A stretch of DNA of 64,000 nt from assembly GCA_949130495.1 (NCBI GenBank), contig OX422207.1, positions 835,238,073-835,302,072 of the forward strand, in the 5' to 3' direction. Positions 11,747 through 21,895 of the stretch are shown here, piece by piece; position 1 is the first letter of the stretch, and each line of letters begins with the position of its first letter. A model generated the notes under the pieces. That model saw nothing but the letters and a program-made list of their open reading frames with translations, ran no database searches and had not been told where the DNA came from. The position numbers and the translations under genes were made by a program. Source of the DNA: Sambucus nigra. Its lineage: Eukaryota; Streptophyta; Magnoliopsida; Dipsacales; Adoxaceae.

Positions 11747-13128
11747 GTCTTGAATTCCTCTTTAAGTACCTACACACATTAGACAAAAACATACACTTCG
11801 TGACGCATCGAGTTTGAAACAAGTAAAACTCATAAATAAATTCACCCCTATAAATCAAACTCATCAAAACTCCTTTTTAATTTGCTCTCCTCCTTTATAT
11901 TTATTCGAAATAGACAAAGAAGTAGAAACATAGGTATGAAATACGAAGCATCACATAGAAGATAAGATATCATCACAAGAAGATATAATCAAGCATGTGT
12001 AATGATCATCTCAAAAGGCAAACACAACCAACTATTTTTAAAAAAAACTAAAACAAATTTCACATATACAACATTCAATACCATATATATGCAAAATATA
12101 TATATCAAAGAAAATTCGGTACACATATATAGGTATAAATAATCACAAAACTCGACACAAAATACATAAGCTTTACGCACTAGCATAAAATCGATGTATC
12201 TAAATATGTGGGATGAAATGAATGGGTCTGAACTAAACACAAATGAATTACAACCCAAACACTCAAATATGTTCAAGAAGTTCTAATTGACCACAAAACT
12301 TTATCAAACTAAGTTTTAGCCTTAGTGACAAATAAAGTTGAACTTAATGAACAAAACAAGCATAATGCACACAAGCCTAGAATTTTAATGATTCTAGAAA
12401 TCAATAGCGTCATGAGAAAATAAGCATAACTAGATATCATTATGTAAACCCGTTGATTTCTAACCAAACTCCCTCAAAATATAAACATGATCATATTTTT
12501 CTTTTCTTTTCTTTGATCTCTTTTGAATGATAACGTAAACTAAACTATTTTGGCCCCTTTTTGGCAAATTTGCTCTTTAATTGCCTTAATTTTTTCTCGG
12601 GCTCTCATCAAATGGTGGCTTTCACGATGAGTTCACTTGCCTCTCACAGCACTTTTTCGTGTACACTCATATTTTTTCAATCCCAAATAAACTCTCACGG
12701 GCAACGGTTCTTACATGCACAAGTCCCCCATAGTCACATAAACATGAAGATGAAAAAATTTATGGGAGAACATCTCACCGAGCTAAAAATATACATAGTG
12801 AAGTCAAAATCCAACAAGCTTGTGCATGTGTATGTGGAGGCATATACAAAGTCGAATCCATTAAGCAAATCAAGTTCGAAACAACTCCATAAACATGGTT
12901 AAGATCAATCTAAGTATCTAAAGTCATAACTAAATGTCCTAGCCATACGGAATTCACATAGTGAAATGGATTCCAACGCACCAATATTCCATACCAAATG
13001 TGTAAAACTAAAATACACAAAAACCAAAAATCTTTTTGTATATTTAAAAAATTTATCAAAATACAATCTTTTTGTATTTTTTAATATGACTTAATTGAAA
13101 GAAAAATATAATACAAAAAATATACATG
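11747..13128 (-). other. Noncoding internal region of the copia-type element
   Basis: This stretch lies between gag and the polypurine tract, interrupted only by the 7813-11741 solo LTR. It is AT-rich. I see no reverse transcriptase, integrase or RNase H motif in any frame, which is why the element is called non-autonomous. Short ORFs here have no recognisable similarity. Confidence 0.5.
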
Positions 13129-14017
13129 TCATAACACTAGTAAAAATATATCATGAAGCACAACTAGAGTATGACAAACAAAATCATGCAAACAATCATC
13201 TATAGGATATAACAAGAGAAGAATCATGTATAAGCATGTGACAATCAACAAGTCTAACATCCAGTTCCTCCAAAATTGATTTCCTAACCCAAATAGAAGT
13301 GAAAAGATGCATAGGGATTTTGGGAACCAATAGGACACTAGACTTTAACTTCCCAGGACCTCTTCTAAGATCAAAACAAAAACGCATAAGGTGGCCTTTC
13401 CTACCACAATGTGAACATGCATAAACTCGATGAATGTTACCTATGGGTTGACCTTTTTCTAATATCCTTGGATTTGGTTGACCCTCTAAAATAAACTATG
13501 GTTTTGGCTTTAGAATGGGAAGCATTAGAGATAGAGATGCCATAACCATCACTACTTGAGTCTTTTTAAATCTTTTAGCTTTCAAATTTTAGACTCAAGC
13601 AAAGAATTAGACTCTTCCAATTTTAGGGACCCCTTCTTCATATTTTCAACCAATCCTAGAAGGTTATCTGGCTCCCCCTTAATAAAATCAAATTTATCCC
13701 TAAGAGTCTTCTGACGTGCCTTAAAATCATTAATTAAAATATTTTCCTCAACGGTACAAACATTGACCCTAGAATTTTTTAAGTCCTCCAATTCTTTTTC
13801 TAAAAATCGAACTCTATCATCACTCTTTTTATTGGACAATTCTAAAATCACGATCCATGTCCACAAGTTTCTCATGAAATATATCTCTTTGATTTTGAAC
13901 AGTTTGCAAAAGATCCACATCGTATTTAAAATAAAAAATTTCTTTTTCAAGAATCTCAATTCTTTTAGCAAGCTTCAAATCCAAATGATTTAAGTCATCA
14001 AAGCTAGGAGAATCCAT
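13129..14017 (-). pseudogene. Copia gag with coiled coil and CCHC zinc knuckle
   Basis: The ATG at 14015-14017 opens MDSPSFDDLNHLDLKLAKR, then a coiled-coil segment. A frameshift near 13840 moves the frame into the piece 13582-13971, which ends LEESNSLLESKI. Further on, 13376-13417 encodes CSHCGRKGHLMRFC, a perfect C-X2-C-X4-H-X4-C nucleocapsid knuckle, followed by RRGPGKLK and a WVRK tetrad that resembles the knuckle-to-protease spacer of SIRE-type copia gag. No protease follows. Gag would form the particle and the knuckle would bind RNA; this copy is broken. Confidence 0.75.
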
Positions 14018-14102
14018 CGGGAGAAAAAAAATAAAATCACCCAAAGAGCAATAAACATGGATCTAACACAATAACTTAGTGCAACCGTCTCTGATACCAA
14101 TT

Positions 14103-15180
14103 TGTAGGGTCAAAATAATTAGTGCTCTTATATCACTTATTATCGCGGGAGTCAATTTTAAATAGATTTCATCTTTTTATCCTAAACATTCACCCATTGT
14201 GATAAAACAGATAAATCAAACAAAGCAATCAATTAAGGCCAAGTTTCAGTAAAAAACACCTTTTGGGTAAAAGCTTTTATTCACTTAGAAACCTACAAGA
14301 TATTCGACTTACAGACTACTTGATAACCGTCACAAGCATAAATCGCTAATCTTCACAAATCTCTAGTGAACAACAATTATGATCCTCACAAAAATCAAAA
14401 GACCGCAGTCCTCCTTCAACCTCAGCCTTCATCTTCATCATGAGTCCCCACAGGTATCACAAGTGATCTATGGAGATGTCTTCTCCACAAGATGTATGCA
14501 AAGATACTAAACTTTCTAGGGTTTAAACGAATTCACAAGAACAATATTCAAGAATGTTTTGTTGTGAATTAAAAAGTGTTTAAGAACACTAAAATATGAA
14601 TTTTTTTTGCAAAATTTATGCAGCAACGGAGTTGGAAAAAGTCTTAAACGTTCTGAACACGAAATAGGTATTTATAGGACATTCATAAATTTTGAGGTAG
14701 CGCAATGTCATTAGAACGATATCAGAAGGTCGTTCGAACAAGATAGACATCTCGTTAGAGGCGACTTCGAACGACGTATCAAATGACCTCTAAAAAAAAT
14801 AGTACGCCTTAGTTTGATCCATATGAGAAGCTGCTCTTCAAATGACATATAAAACGACATGTCAATGTCTTTTGAACGACATAACAATGTTGTTTGAACG
14901 ACATAGCAAAGTCGTCTGAATGACTGTAAGTGAAAATAATTTTTTCTTTTCAAAAATAAAAAGCCTTATTCGTTTTGATAGAAAATAAACATCCCAAACA
15001 TTAATTATGTAAATTAATTTAAGCTCTAAATTATTTTATACCTTTACGGGATGTCGGGAAGTCTTCAAACTTAGAGATGGTTGAGTCCGGTTCATCTTAA
15101 CGATGCGTGACGATTTATGACGGGATACGCCACACTAGCCTATACTATGCTATGAACAATGTTGGAAAATTGTTCTTTAA
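14103..15180 (-). mobile_element. 5' LTR of the copia-type element
   Basis: It aligns with 6590-7632. It ends on the minus strand in ACCCTACA, followed after a few bases by TGGTATCAGAG. The U3 part has three near-copies of a 20-odd-bp TTGAACGACATARCAA motif (about 14828-14925), where the other LTR has fewer, which explains most of the 35-bp length difference. The start at 15180 is degenerate. Confidence 0.7.
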
Positions 15181-15776
15181 GGAACATGTTAGGTGCGCAC
15201 AATAGTTGAGGGGTGAGGTATTATCTCATGTGAGTGCGATCGGTTGATTATGAAAATAATACAATACAGTTTTAATTGGTTTCAAAAAATTATCTACTTG
15301 CAAAATATTTTTTACTTTTTAGGCTTTGACTCACGGGCAATTTTTTTCCTTGTTTTCCTTTTTAAATCTCTAGGTGTGTCGCAACAGCAACCGGGACCAC
15401 AGGGATAGATGATTTCTTACCGTTACAGTAGTTGTGGATGCTATAGAAGACGCCTCAATTATTTTATCTAGATAGTGTCAGTTCATTTCAGTTTTCAGTT
15501 TGGGTGTGCTGCCCATATATGGATAGGATTTTATATTATTGTCAGAGATATTTATCTCAGTACTCAGTTTTATTCAGTTTGATGTTACACCTTGGTGACC
15601 GATGGTTTATTCGGTTCACTTTGATCATTTATTTGTTCATGATGACTTATTATTCATTTTGTATCATATGGTTTATTCGTATTATATTTTATATTCGTAT
15701 TATATTTTATATTGTTGTTGCGACAGTGATGCTGAGAATGGACCATACTGAGATTCCTGTTTTATTTTAGTAGAGG
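15181..15776 (+). mobile_element. Probable gypsy LTR fragment
   Basis: The tract around 15372-15440 (caaccgggaccacagggat and following) resembles the 3' part of gypsy LTRs such as the one at about 61205-61240. The ORF at 15504-15770 is low-complexity and hydrophobic and looks like chance. Termini were not found. Confidence 0.35.
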
Positions 15777-15979
15777 ATTGGACATCCAATATTAAAATAG
15801 ACTGGTTGTCACATAATGTTTAAAGGAAATTACTAATTGTAATTTTCCTACACCATTAGATACAATTCACACACTAATGTCGAATATTGTGGAGGTATAA
15901 AAAATGATTTTCGTAACGCACTAAACATATCGGAAGGTAAGACCGTGACTCACTCGAGTCTTCATATACCTTATTGTAG

Positions 15980-16677
15980 TTAGAGATATTCAGCTCGTAA
16001 TCCGAATATCTCTAAGTGATCCTTCACCATATAGGTGGATTGTTGGAATAATGAACCACTCAACCATTATTAAACAAGATTTGGTTTACGCCGTTTATGT
16101 TTCAAGTCAATTTATGGACAAATCACGAATACCACACCTTGAGGCAGCACATATAGTTTTTAGATAATTGAAGCAAATGATAGGACAAGGTATTTGACTA
16201 TCCTATAAAAGCACACCCAAATTAAGGGCCTTTTGTGATGCGGATTAGGCTCGCTGCAAAGACACGGGAAGGTTAATTACATAGTTTTGTATATTTCTTG
16301 GACAATTACCCATTTCTTAGAAAACGAAGAAGCAAACAAGAGAGTTATTTTATGGCCACTATATGTTGCGAAGTTACCTGGTTGAAGAATGTCTTGAAGG
16401 ACTTGGAAATTAAAATGCACATCTAGTCATGTTGTCTTGTGACAATCTGGATGCTCTACATATTCCCTCGAACTCAATTTTTTATGAGCGAACAAAGCAT
16501 ATCGAAATTGATTGTCACCTAGTTCGTGAAAAAATCAAGAGGGCTTGATTAGATTGACTCACGTACGGACCAACAATAAAATTATAGAATTATTCATTAA
16601 TGTGTTGAGATCGTCATAATATGAATTTCCACTTAGCAAGTTGGGTGTCATTGACATGCACTCCTACTTGAAGGTGA
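15980..16677 (+). pseudogene. Copia pol 3' end: RNase H remnant
   Basis: With frame changes, the tract reads as the end of a Ty1/copia polyprotein: DLVYAVYVSSQFM and IPHLEAAH, then FCDADWAR (about 16215), RSITGF-like and CIFLGQ, then MATICCEVTWLKNVLKDL, and the final [13 protein letters not shown] (about 16495-16535) and SKLGVIDMHSYLK. These are the conserved copia RNase H blocks. Several stops interrupt it. A purine-poor PPT-like stretch and a TGTTTAATAC that could start an LTR follow at about 16678. Confidence 0.75.
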
Positions 16678-16899
16678 GTGTTTAATACAATCACACAAAA
16701 CAACACATAAAATATAATGTATTAGCATATTTATTTACTTACAATTGTTGAAAAATTCAATGCTTATTTATAGGCATTACTATAGTATCTAAATTGCACT
16801 AGTTGTATATAAAGACGTAGCCTTGTTATTTGAATAATAACAAAGTATTTGTAAGGACAAATTTTGTCATTGTGTCATATTTGTAATGTATATTAAAAA

Positions 16900-18141
16900 T
16901 TATAATTTTGGCTTTTTTCCATTTGAACAAAACTACTTGAGTTATAGGTTATGTGTTTGAGTTTGTACATTCAAGCCTATGCAATGAGGACACTAGGCGG
17001 TCTGAGTACAACGACATCAAATTCACGCCGAGTTTTTATTTTCAACATTGAGATCTCAAAAAGCTACGTATGTATTATTATGTTGATCCCTGGGTTTATG
17101 TGTTGGGTGTTTTTATTATTATTGAGGCATTTTTTGAAAAAGATATTTTAGAAAATATTTTTGTTTTTAAAGTCGTTCAACGAAGTTATGTTTTCGTTCT
17201 AACGAAATGAGTATTTTCATTCGAACGAGTTTTGTTTCTCATTCAAACGAGTTTGTTGTTTTCTTTTGAACGAGCTACTAATGACTATCAAACGAGAGCG
17301 CTCTGCCTAACTTTACAAATTGCGATTAGAAGCTTGCTCGTAGCTCATTATAAGTAGTTTAGGTATTTCATTTGAATGACCTAGTTTCGATCAAACGAGA
17401 ATGCCTAAGACATTCGAATGAGTTACTATATTTTATTCGAACGACTTGCCTTAAAATGCGTTCCATCTTTGTTTTCATATTTTTCAAGATCAAAAGGCTA
17501 GAGGTAGTTTATTTTTCATTCAAGTTTTGAAAAATGTTTTATAGGGCTAAAAACTATTGCCTCTTTTACACCCGATTTAGAGATCCAAGTTTCGACATAA
17601 TATCATGTGTTGAGATCTCATGTTTTGAGGGCCGGAATTTTTTACTCTTCATTGTCCGAATATCTTTGGCATGGTGGATTCTGTGTTGCTAAGTGATGGA
17701 TCTTAGTGAGAGATCGATGAATACCGAGATATGGAAGGACTGCATTGTGAGCCGTTGGTGGAAACCTGCGGTTGATGTGAATAAGGCTTAAGAAGCGAAG
17801 ATGGATCAGGCTTGACTGGAGTCCATTCAATAAATAAGTCATCTGTCGTCCTTGTATAAACCCTATATTCTAGTGGATTTGTATAGGCTAGGCCGCCTGA
17901 GGGTTTTCCCGTTGTGGATTTTTCTCGTACATCGCGACATTGTGTGATTGCTTATTTTATTCTTGCATACTCACTTAGATGAATGTTTAAGCAAGATAAA
18001 ATTGGGAATAAAGTTTACACAACGAGTGTTTAATCCGTTCTTAAATTAAAATTGGGGTAGTTTCTCACTCGGTTTAATAATTGAAGTAAAATTTGGAATT
18101 TGGTAATCTAACCCTACTCGCACTTTAGCTAATAGCTTTCT
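16900..18141 (+). mobile_element. Copia LTR (plus strand) preceding gag
   Basis: It ends CTCA just before AATTGGTATCAAAGC at 18142-18156, a one-mismatch copy of the tRNA-iMet primer site. U3 has TTCGAACGA-like repeats (17170-17460), as in the LTRs at 6590-7632 and 14103-15180. The leader after the PBS also shares the TTGCAYTAAGTTAT string with those elements, so it is a diverged relative in opposite orientation. The start is uncertain: similarity suggests about 16900, but a TGTTGGG at 17100 is an alternative. Confidence 0.55.
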
Positions 18142-18213
18142 CAAATTGGTATCAAAGCAATTGCATTAAGTTATCGTGTTGATCCTCATTTAGTGTATTT
18201 TAGGATTGTGAAA

Positions 18214-18874
18214 TGGATTTGGGAGGGTAGTTCATTACACAACTTCATATGTTTGATGATTCAAATTATCCATATTGGACAAATGAATTTTTTTCTTAAA
18301 ATCTATCGATGAAAACGTTTGGGATTCAATGGAGTAAGGGTGGTGTCCTCCTACTGAAGGTGGTTTACCTAAAGCGTATCCGCTTTGGACCAAGGTTTAA
18401 AAAGATGCCTCGACTTTCAATTGCAAGTGTGTGACGACTGAAGAGTTTAGGAGAATAGTGACATGCGAGAGCGCAAAGGATGCTTGGGATATTTGGAAAT
18501 CCATGCACGAAGAAACGAATACCGTTAGGTTTTTTAAGTTACAAAATCTGACAACGCAATTTAAGACGATAAAAATGAAAGAAGATGAGTCATTTGATAC
18601 TTTTTATGTTAAATTATCGAATATTGTTAATTCCTCGTTTAACTTAGGTGAATCTATCCCTAGATCAAAAGTGGTTAGAAAAATCTTGAGGTCGTTGCCT
18701 GAAATATTTAATATCAAGGTCACGATCCTAGATTCTCTTGGTAGTGTTGATACTCTTAGAGTCCAAGAACTTGTACGTGATCTGCAAACCTATGAGATGA
18801 ATACGTGTCACCTAAAAAAAGGAGTCGAGAGTGTTTTAGATTTCTCGAATTATTATATATTTAAAAAAGAGTAT
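18214..18874 (+). pseudogene. Copia gag (UBN2-type), truncated by a SINE
   Basis: From the ATG at about 18214, a degenerate FDDSNYPYWTNE block (DUF4219-like) appears. The open part (18431 on) contains SAKDAWDIWKSMHEETNTV, DESFDTFYVKLSNIVNSSFN, RSKVVRKILRSLPE and VQELVRDLQTYEMN, the hallmark blocks of the plant copia gag (UBN2) domain. The last residues of the ORF (VHEARA) come from the SINE inserted at about 18875. An early stop separates the first block from the rest. It is a dead capsid gene. Confidence 0.8.
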
Positions 18875-19030
18875 CCAGTGCATGAGGCTCGTGCTTAATT
18901 GCAGGGTCTAAGAGAGGCGAATGTCGACTGACCTTACACCCATATATGGAGAGGATGCTCTGATGTCTCGAACTCGAGACCAATTGTAACCTGGACGAGG
19001 GCACTTGCCATCGCACCAAAGTACGTCCTC
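18875..19030 (-). mobile_element. tRNA-derived SINE, copy 1 (same family as 37646-37822)
   Basis: The sequence matches the SINE at 37646-37822 over most of its length. On the minus strand, a GCGATGGCAAGTGCCC A-box-like segment and a B-box-like tctcGAGTTCGAGACatc lie near the right end. It ends leftward in a short T-run on the minus strand. It is inserted into copia gag. Confidence 0.65.
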
Positions 19031-19035
19031 TAAAG

Positions 19036-19037
<2 letters not shown>

Positions 19038-19111
<74 letters not shown>
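19038..19111 (+). repeat. (ATT)n microsatellite
   Basis: Uninterrupted ATT triplets, about 25 units. They give artificial poly-Ile and poly-Asn ORFs on both strands. Confidence 0.95.
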
Positions 19112-19113
<2 letters not shown>

Positions 19114-19276
19114 GTTTTAATATGCAACTGAATCTTACATATTTAAAAAAAAAAGAGAAAAAAATGTTTGAAAATAAAGTTAAAGAATAATGATATGTAC
19201 CCCAACCATATTCCCCCAAACCTCTCCCAAAGTGCATTAAATGTTTGTACCTTGTGTGACCCCCCAGCCCAATTAA

Positions 19277-19868
19277 GGATGTAAATCGAGTCGGGTGAGC
19301 CGGATTTGGGATTGCTCTGGCTCGGCCCGAACTACCTTGCCCTTGCTCAAGTCAGAGCTCGGCCCGAACTAATTTTTCCCACCTGAGTCCGAACTCGACT
19401 CATAAATATTGCAAACTTCGGGCTCGATTTCGAGCAGGCCCAATTTCATTTTTTTATTAAAAAAATTTGAATTAGTGTTTTTTTCCTTGTATTTCCATCA
19501 TGGAGAAAATGTACACACTAAAATTTAATTGATATTTCATAAAATAAAATATATAATTATGAAATGTATTAAATTAAAACAAGGGAAGTAAAAATGAAAA
19601 CCTGCAAAGGCCAATTAAATTTCATACATATAGAATTAGTTAACATAAATATGTTATATTGTATAAAATTATTTATTTATTTATTTAAAGTTCGGGCTTC
19701 GAGCTCAATTCGGGTTAGGCAAAGTTTGGCTCAAGCTCGACCCGAAATTCATTCGGGCTTGAAATTTTGGCTCAAGCTCGGCTCGATTCAAACTAAAATA
19801 AAGCTCAGCTAAAAATTAACGGGTAAACGGACGCGCTTCAAACTTGATCGGCTAAATTTAGAGGCTAT
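19277..19868 (+). mobile_element. hAT-like MITE, copy 1 (head-to-head with the next)
   Basis: It begins AGGATGTAAATCGAGTCGGG and runs colinearly with the reverse complement of 20034-20625, including the middle block with atcatggagaaaatgta. It is rich in TCGGGCTTGA-type subterminal motifs. The right end is diverged (near gaggcta at 19862-19868) and I could not see a clear 8-bp duplication. Confidence 0.65.
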
Positions 19869-20033
19869 GCAAAATCAATTGCACTTTAGGAGATGTAGCA
19901 ATACTCAAAGTTACATGTTAAAAAGGTAAAGACGTTTTTTTGGCCAAACCAGCGGCTCGATACTAACCCGAACTTTGTAAACGGTAAGCATATCACTTCT
20001 CTTTTTAGTTTTGTCGCATTCCTATACCCATAT

Positions 20034-20625
20034 CTAGGCCTGTAAATTGAGTCGGGCAACCCAAAGCCCGCTGCTTGGCCCGCTATTTTCGGGCCAAGCT
20101 TTATTTGAATTTGAGTCGAGCCGAGCCTGAGCCAAAATTTCAAGCCGAATGAATTTCGGGCCGAGCTTCAGCCGAACTTTGCCAAGCCAGAATTGGGCTG
20201 AAGCCTGAACTTTGAATATATAAATAAATAAATTATTTTATAAAATATAACATATTTATGTTAACTAATTTTATATGTATGAAATATAATTAGTCTTTAT
20301 AGGTTTTCATTCTTACTTCCTTTGTTTTAGTTTCATACATTTCATAATTATATACTTTATTTTATGAAATATCAATTAGATTTTGGTGTATACATTTTCT
20401 CCATGATGGAAACAAAAGGAAAAAAAACACTAATTCAAACTTTTTTTAACAAAAAAAAAAATGAAATCAGGCCTCCCCGAAATCAGGCCCCAAGCCTGAA
20501 ATATTTATGAGCCGAGTTCGGTCTTAAGAAGAAAAGTTTAGTTCGGGCCGAGTTCAAGCTTGAGCTTGGGTAAGGTAATTCAAACGAGCCTGAGCAACCT
20601 CAAGCCCGGCTCGATTTACCACCCT
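20034..20625 (-). mobile_element. hAT-like MITE, copy 2, with 8-bp TSD
   Basis: It is bounded by CTAGGCCTGTAAATTGAG on the left and, read inward from the right, AGGGTGGTAAATCGAG, giving imperfect terminal inverted repeats. It is flanked by identical ACCCATAT (20026-20033 and 20626-20633). An 8-bp duplication is the hAT signature. It has no coding capacity. Confidence 0.8.
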
Positions 20626-20639
20626 ACCCATATCCTTAA

Positions 20640-21055
20640 ATTTAAATGAAATTGTACCAGAGTACCTCAATTTTAATGAAATTGTTTTTCAATCCTGCCA
20701 ACGAAAGCAAACATTATGATTCATCGTGTCCAATTTGAAACTTTATAAACAAAAGTAATATATAAACCCGTAAAATTTCAAAGGACTAAAAATTAATTAA
20801 CTTAAAGTTTAATCATGAATAAATCCAACTAGGGCAGTAAATAAGACATTCCACAGTAAACCTAAAATTTCTAACCGAATTAGTACTTGGAATACCTTCA
20901 AGAATTTAGTCTAATGAGGTGACAACCACTAAATAGTGCAATTGATCACCTAAGAGGTAGTGCCAACATAATTATTTTAATTTTGAAAATTTCAAACTTT
21001 TCGCGTACCATCCCAAGAGAAGGATTTTTAACTTTAAAATGTATATATAATATAT
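20640..21055. other. Intergenic, nothing recognised
   Basis: AT-rich sequence between the MITE pair and the next MITE. No ORF, motif or repeat that I could support. Confidence 0.4.
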
Positions 21056-21387
21056 AGGGTTGATTATACTTTGACCCCACAAACTTTTCTCTCATTTTCA
21101 TTTCACCGTCTATACTTTCATATATTACACTAAACCCTTTGGACTTTCAAAACGGATCAAATTACCCCCAAACCCTAACGGTGTCAAGTGTTTGACGGAA
21201 AATTGATCGTGTTCGTGGAACACAAGGACACGAGACGAATTTTCCGTCCAACACTTGACGCCATTAGAGCTTTGGCGATAATTTGACCCGTTTTAGAAAG
21301 TTCAAAAAGTTAGTATAAAAATGAAAGTAAGGATTGTGAAGTGAAAATGAAAGAAAAAGTTCAAGGTGTCAAAGTGCAATTAACCCT
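21056..21387. mobile_element. MITE with GGGTTRATT...CTTTGAC ends
   Basis: Left end AGGGTTGATTATACTTTGAC and right end, read inward, AGGGTTAATTGCACTTTGAC form inverted repeats that extend with mismatches over more than 60 bp. The interior has an inverted pair around tgacggaaaattg and caattttccgtc-like sequence. The flanks are AT-rich, with a weak AATATWT duplication. This TIR pattern is common in plant Mutator-like MITEs. It lies 0.5 kb downstream of the BTB gene's stop codon. Confidence 0.6.
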
Positions 21388-21895
21388 AATATTTATAATT
21401 ATGAAAATTATATTTTAATTAATTAATAAAATAACATTGTTGATATTTGTACCAGTTTTCTTCTCTCGTTATCTTAGGCGCTCTTAAAAACACAGCCACG
21501 CCACTAAGGCTAACAACTTTAGATTCGACACGAAACTCATCCGAAATGTTTAGAGTAGATAATTAAACGACAAAAAATTAACACCATATGTCATGTCAAG
21601 TCGGCCCAAAACGTGACTCAAAAACACTAATTGCCACCCCTACACAACATACTGGATGGAAAATATTGCATCATTTTGTAAAAACTACCTCTCTTGTATT
21701 TAACCCAAATCAAAGTATTGTTGGGGTCAGTTATTTTGTTCATCCGCCAACAATGAAAAAATTATATCTAATTAAACAATAAAAGGGCTTAGTTCATCCA
21801 AAGTTCTTATTGGTTCTTACAATGCAAAAACTGTACATGATGAGACTATACTCCTTTAGGGACAAACACTGCTGACAATATTTTACATCTTTCAG

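Larger units (their letters stand above)
6194..15180 (-). mobile_element. Copia-type element in tandem LTR-gag-LTR-gag arrangement
   Basis: On the minus strand the order is: LTR (15180 to 14103), PBS complementary to tRNA-iMet (TGGTATCAGAG at about 14101-14091), gag with a CCHC knuckle (14017 to about 13129), a noncoding stretch, a polypurine tract (AAAGGGGGAGATT, about 7645-7633), a second LTR (7632 to 6590), a second PBS, and gag again (6529 to 6194). The middle LTR thus has a PPT on one side and a PBS on the other. The first internal region is interrupted by the solo LTR at 7813-11741 and carries no recognisable pol, so it looks non-autonomous. Gag resembles SIRE-like copia gag. Confidence 0.7.

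Noticed and set aside
12561..12902. 113-residue plus-strand ORF
   Set aside because: It is antisense to the noncoding part of a copia-type element, without recognisable similarity.
15504..15770. Hydrophobic ORF as a membrane protein
   Set aside because: It is a T-rich low-complexity tract within LTR-like DNA, with no conserved motif.
18861..19237. ORFs encoding poly-Asn and poly-Ile
   Set aside because: They are translations of the (ATT)n microsatellite.
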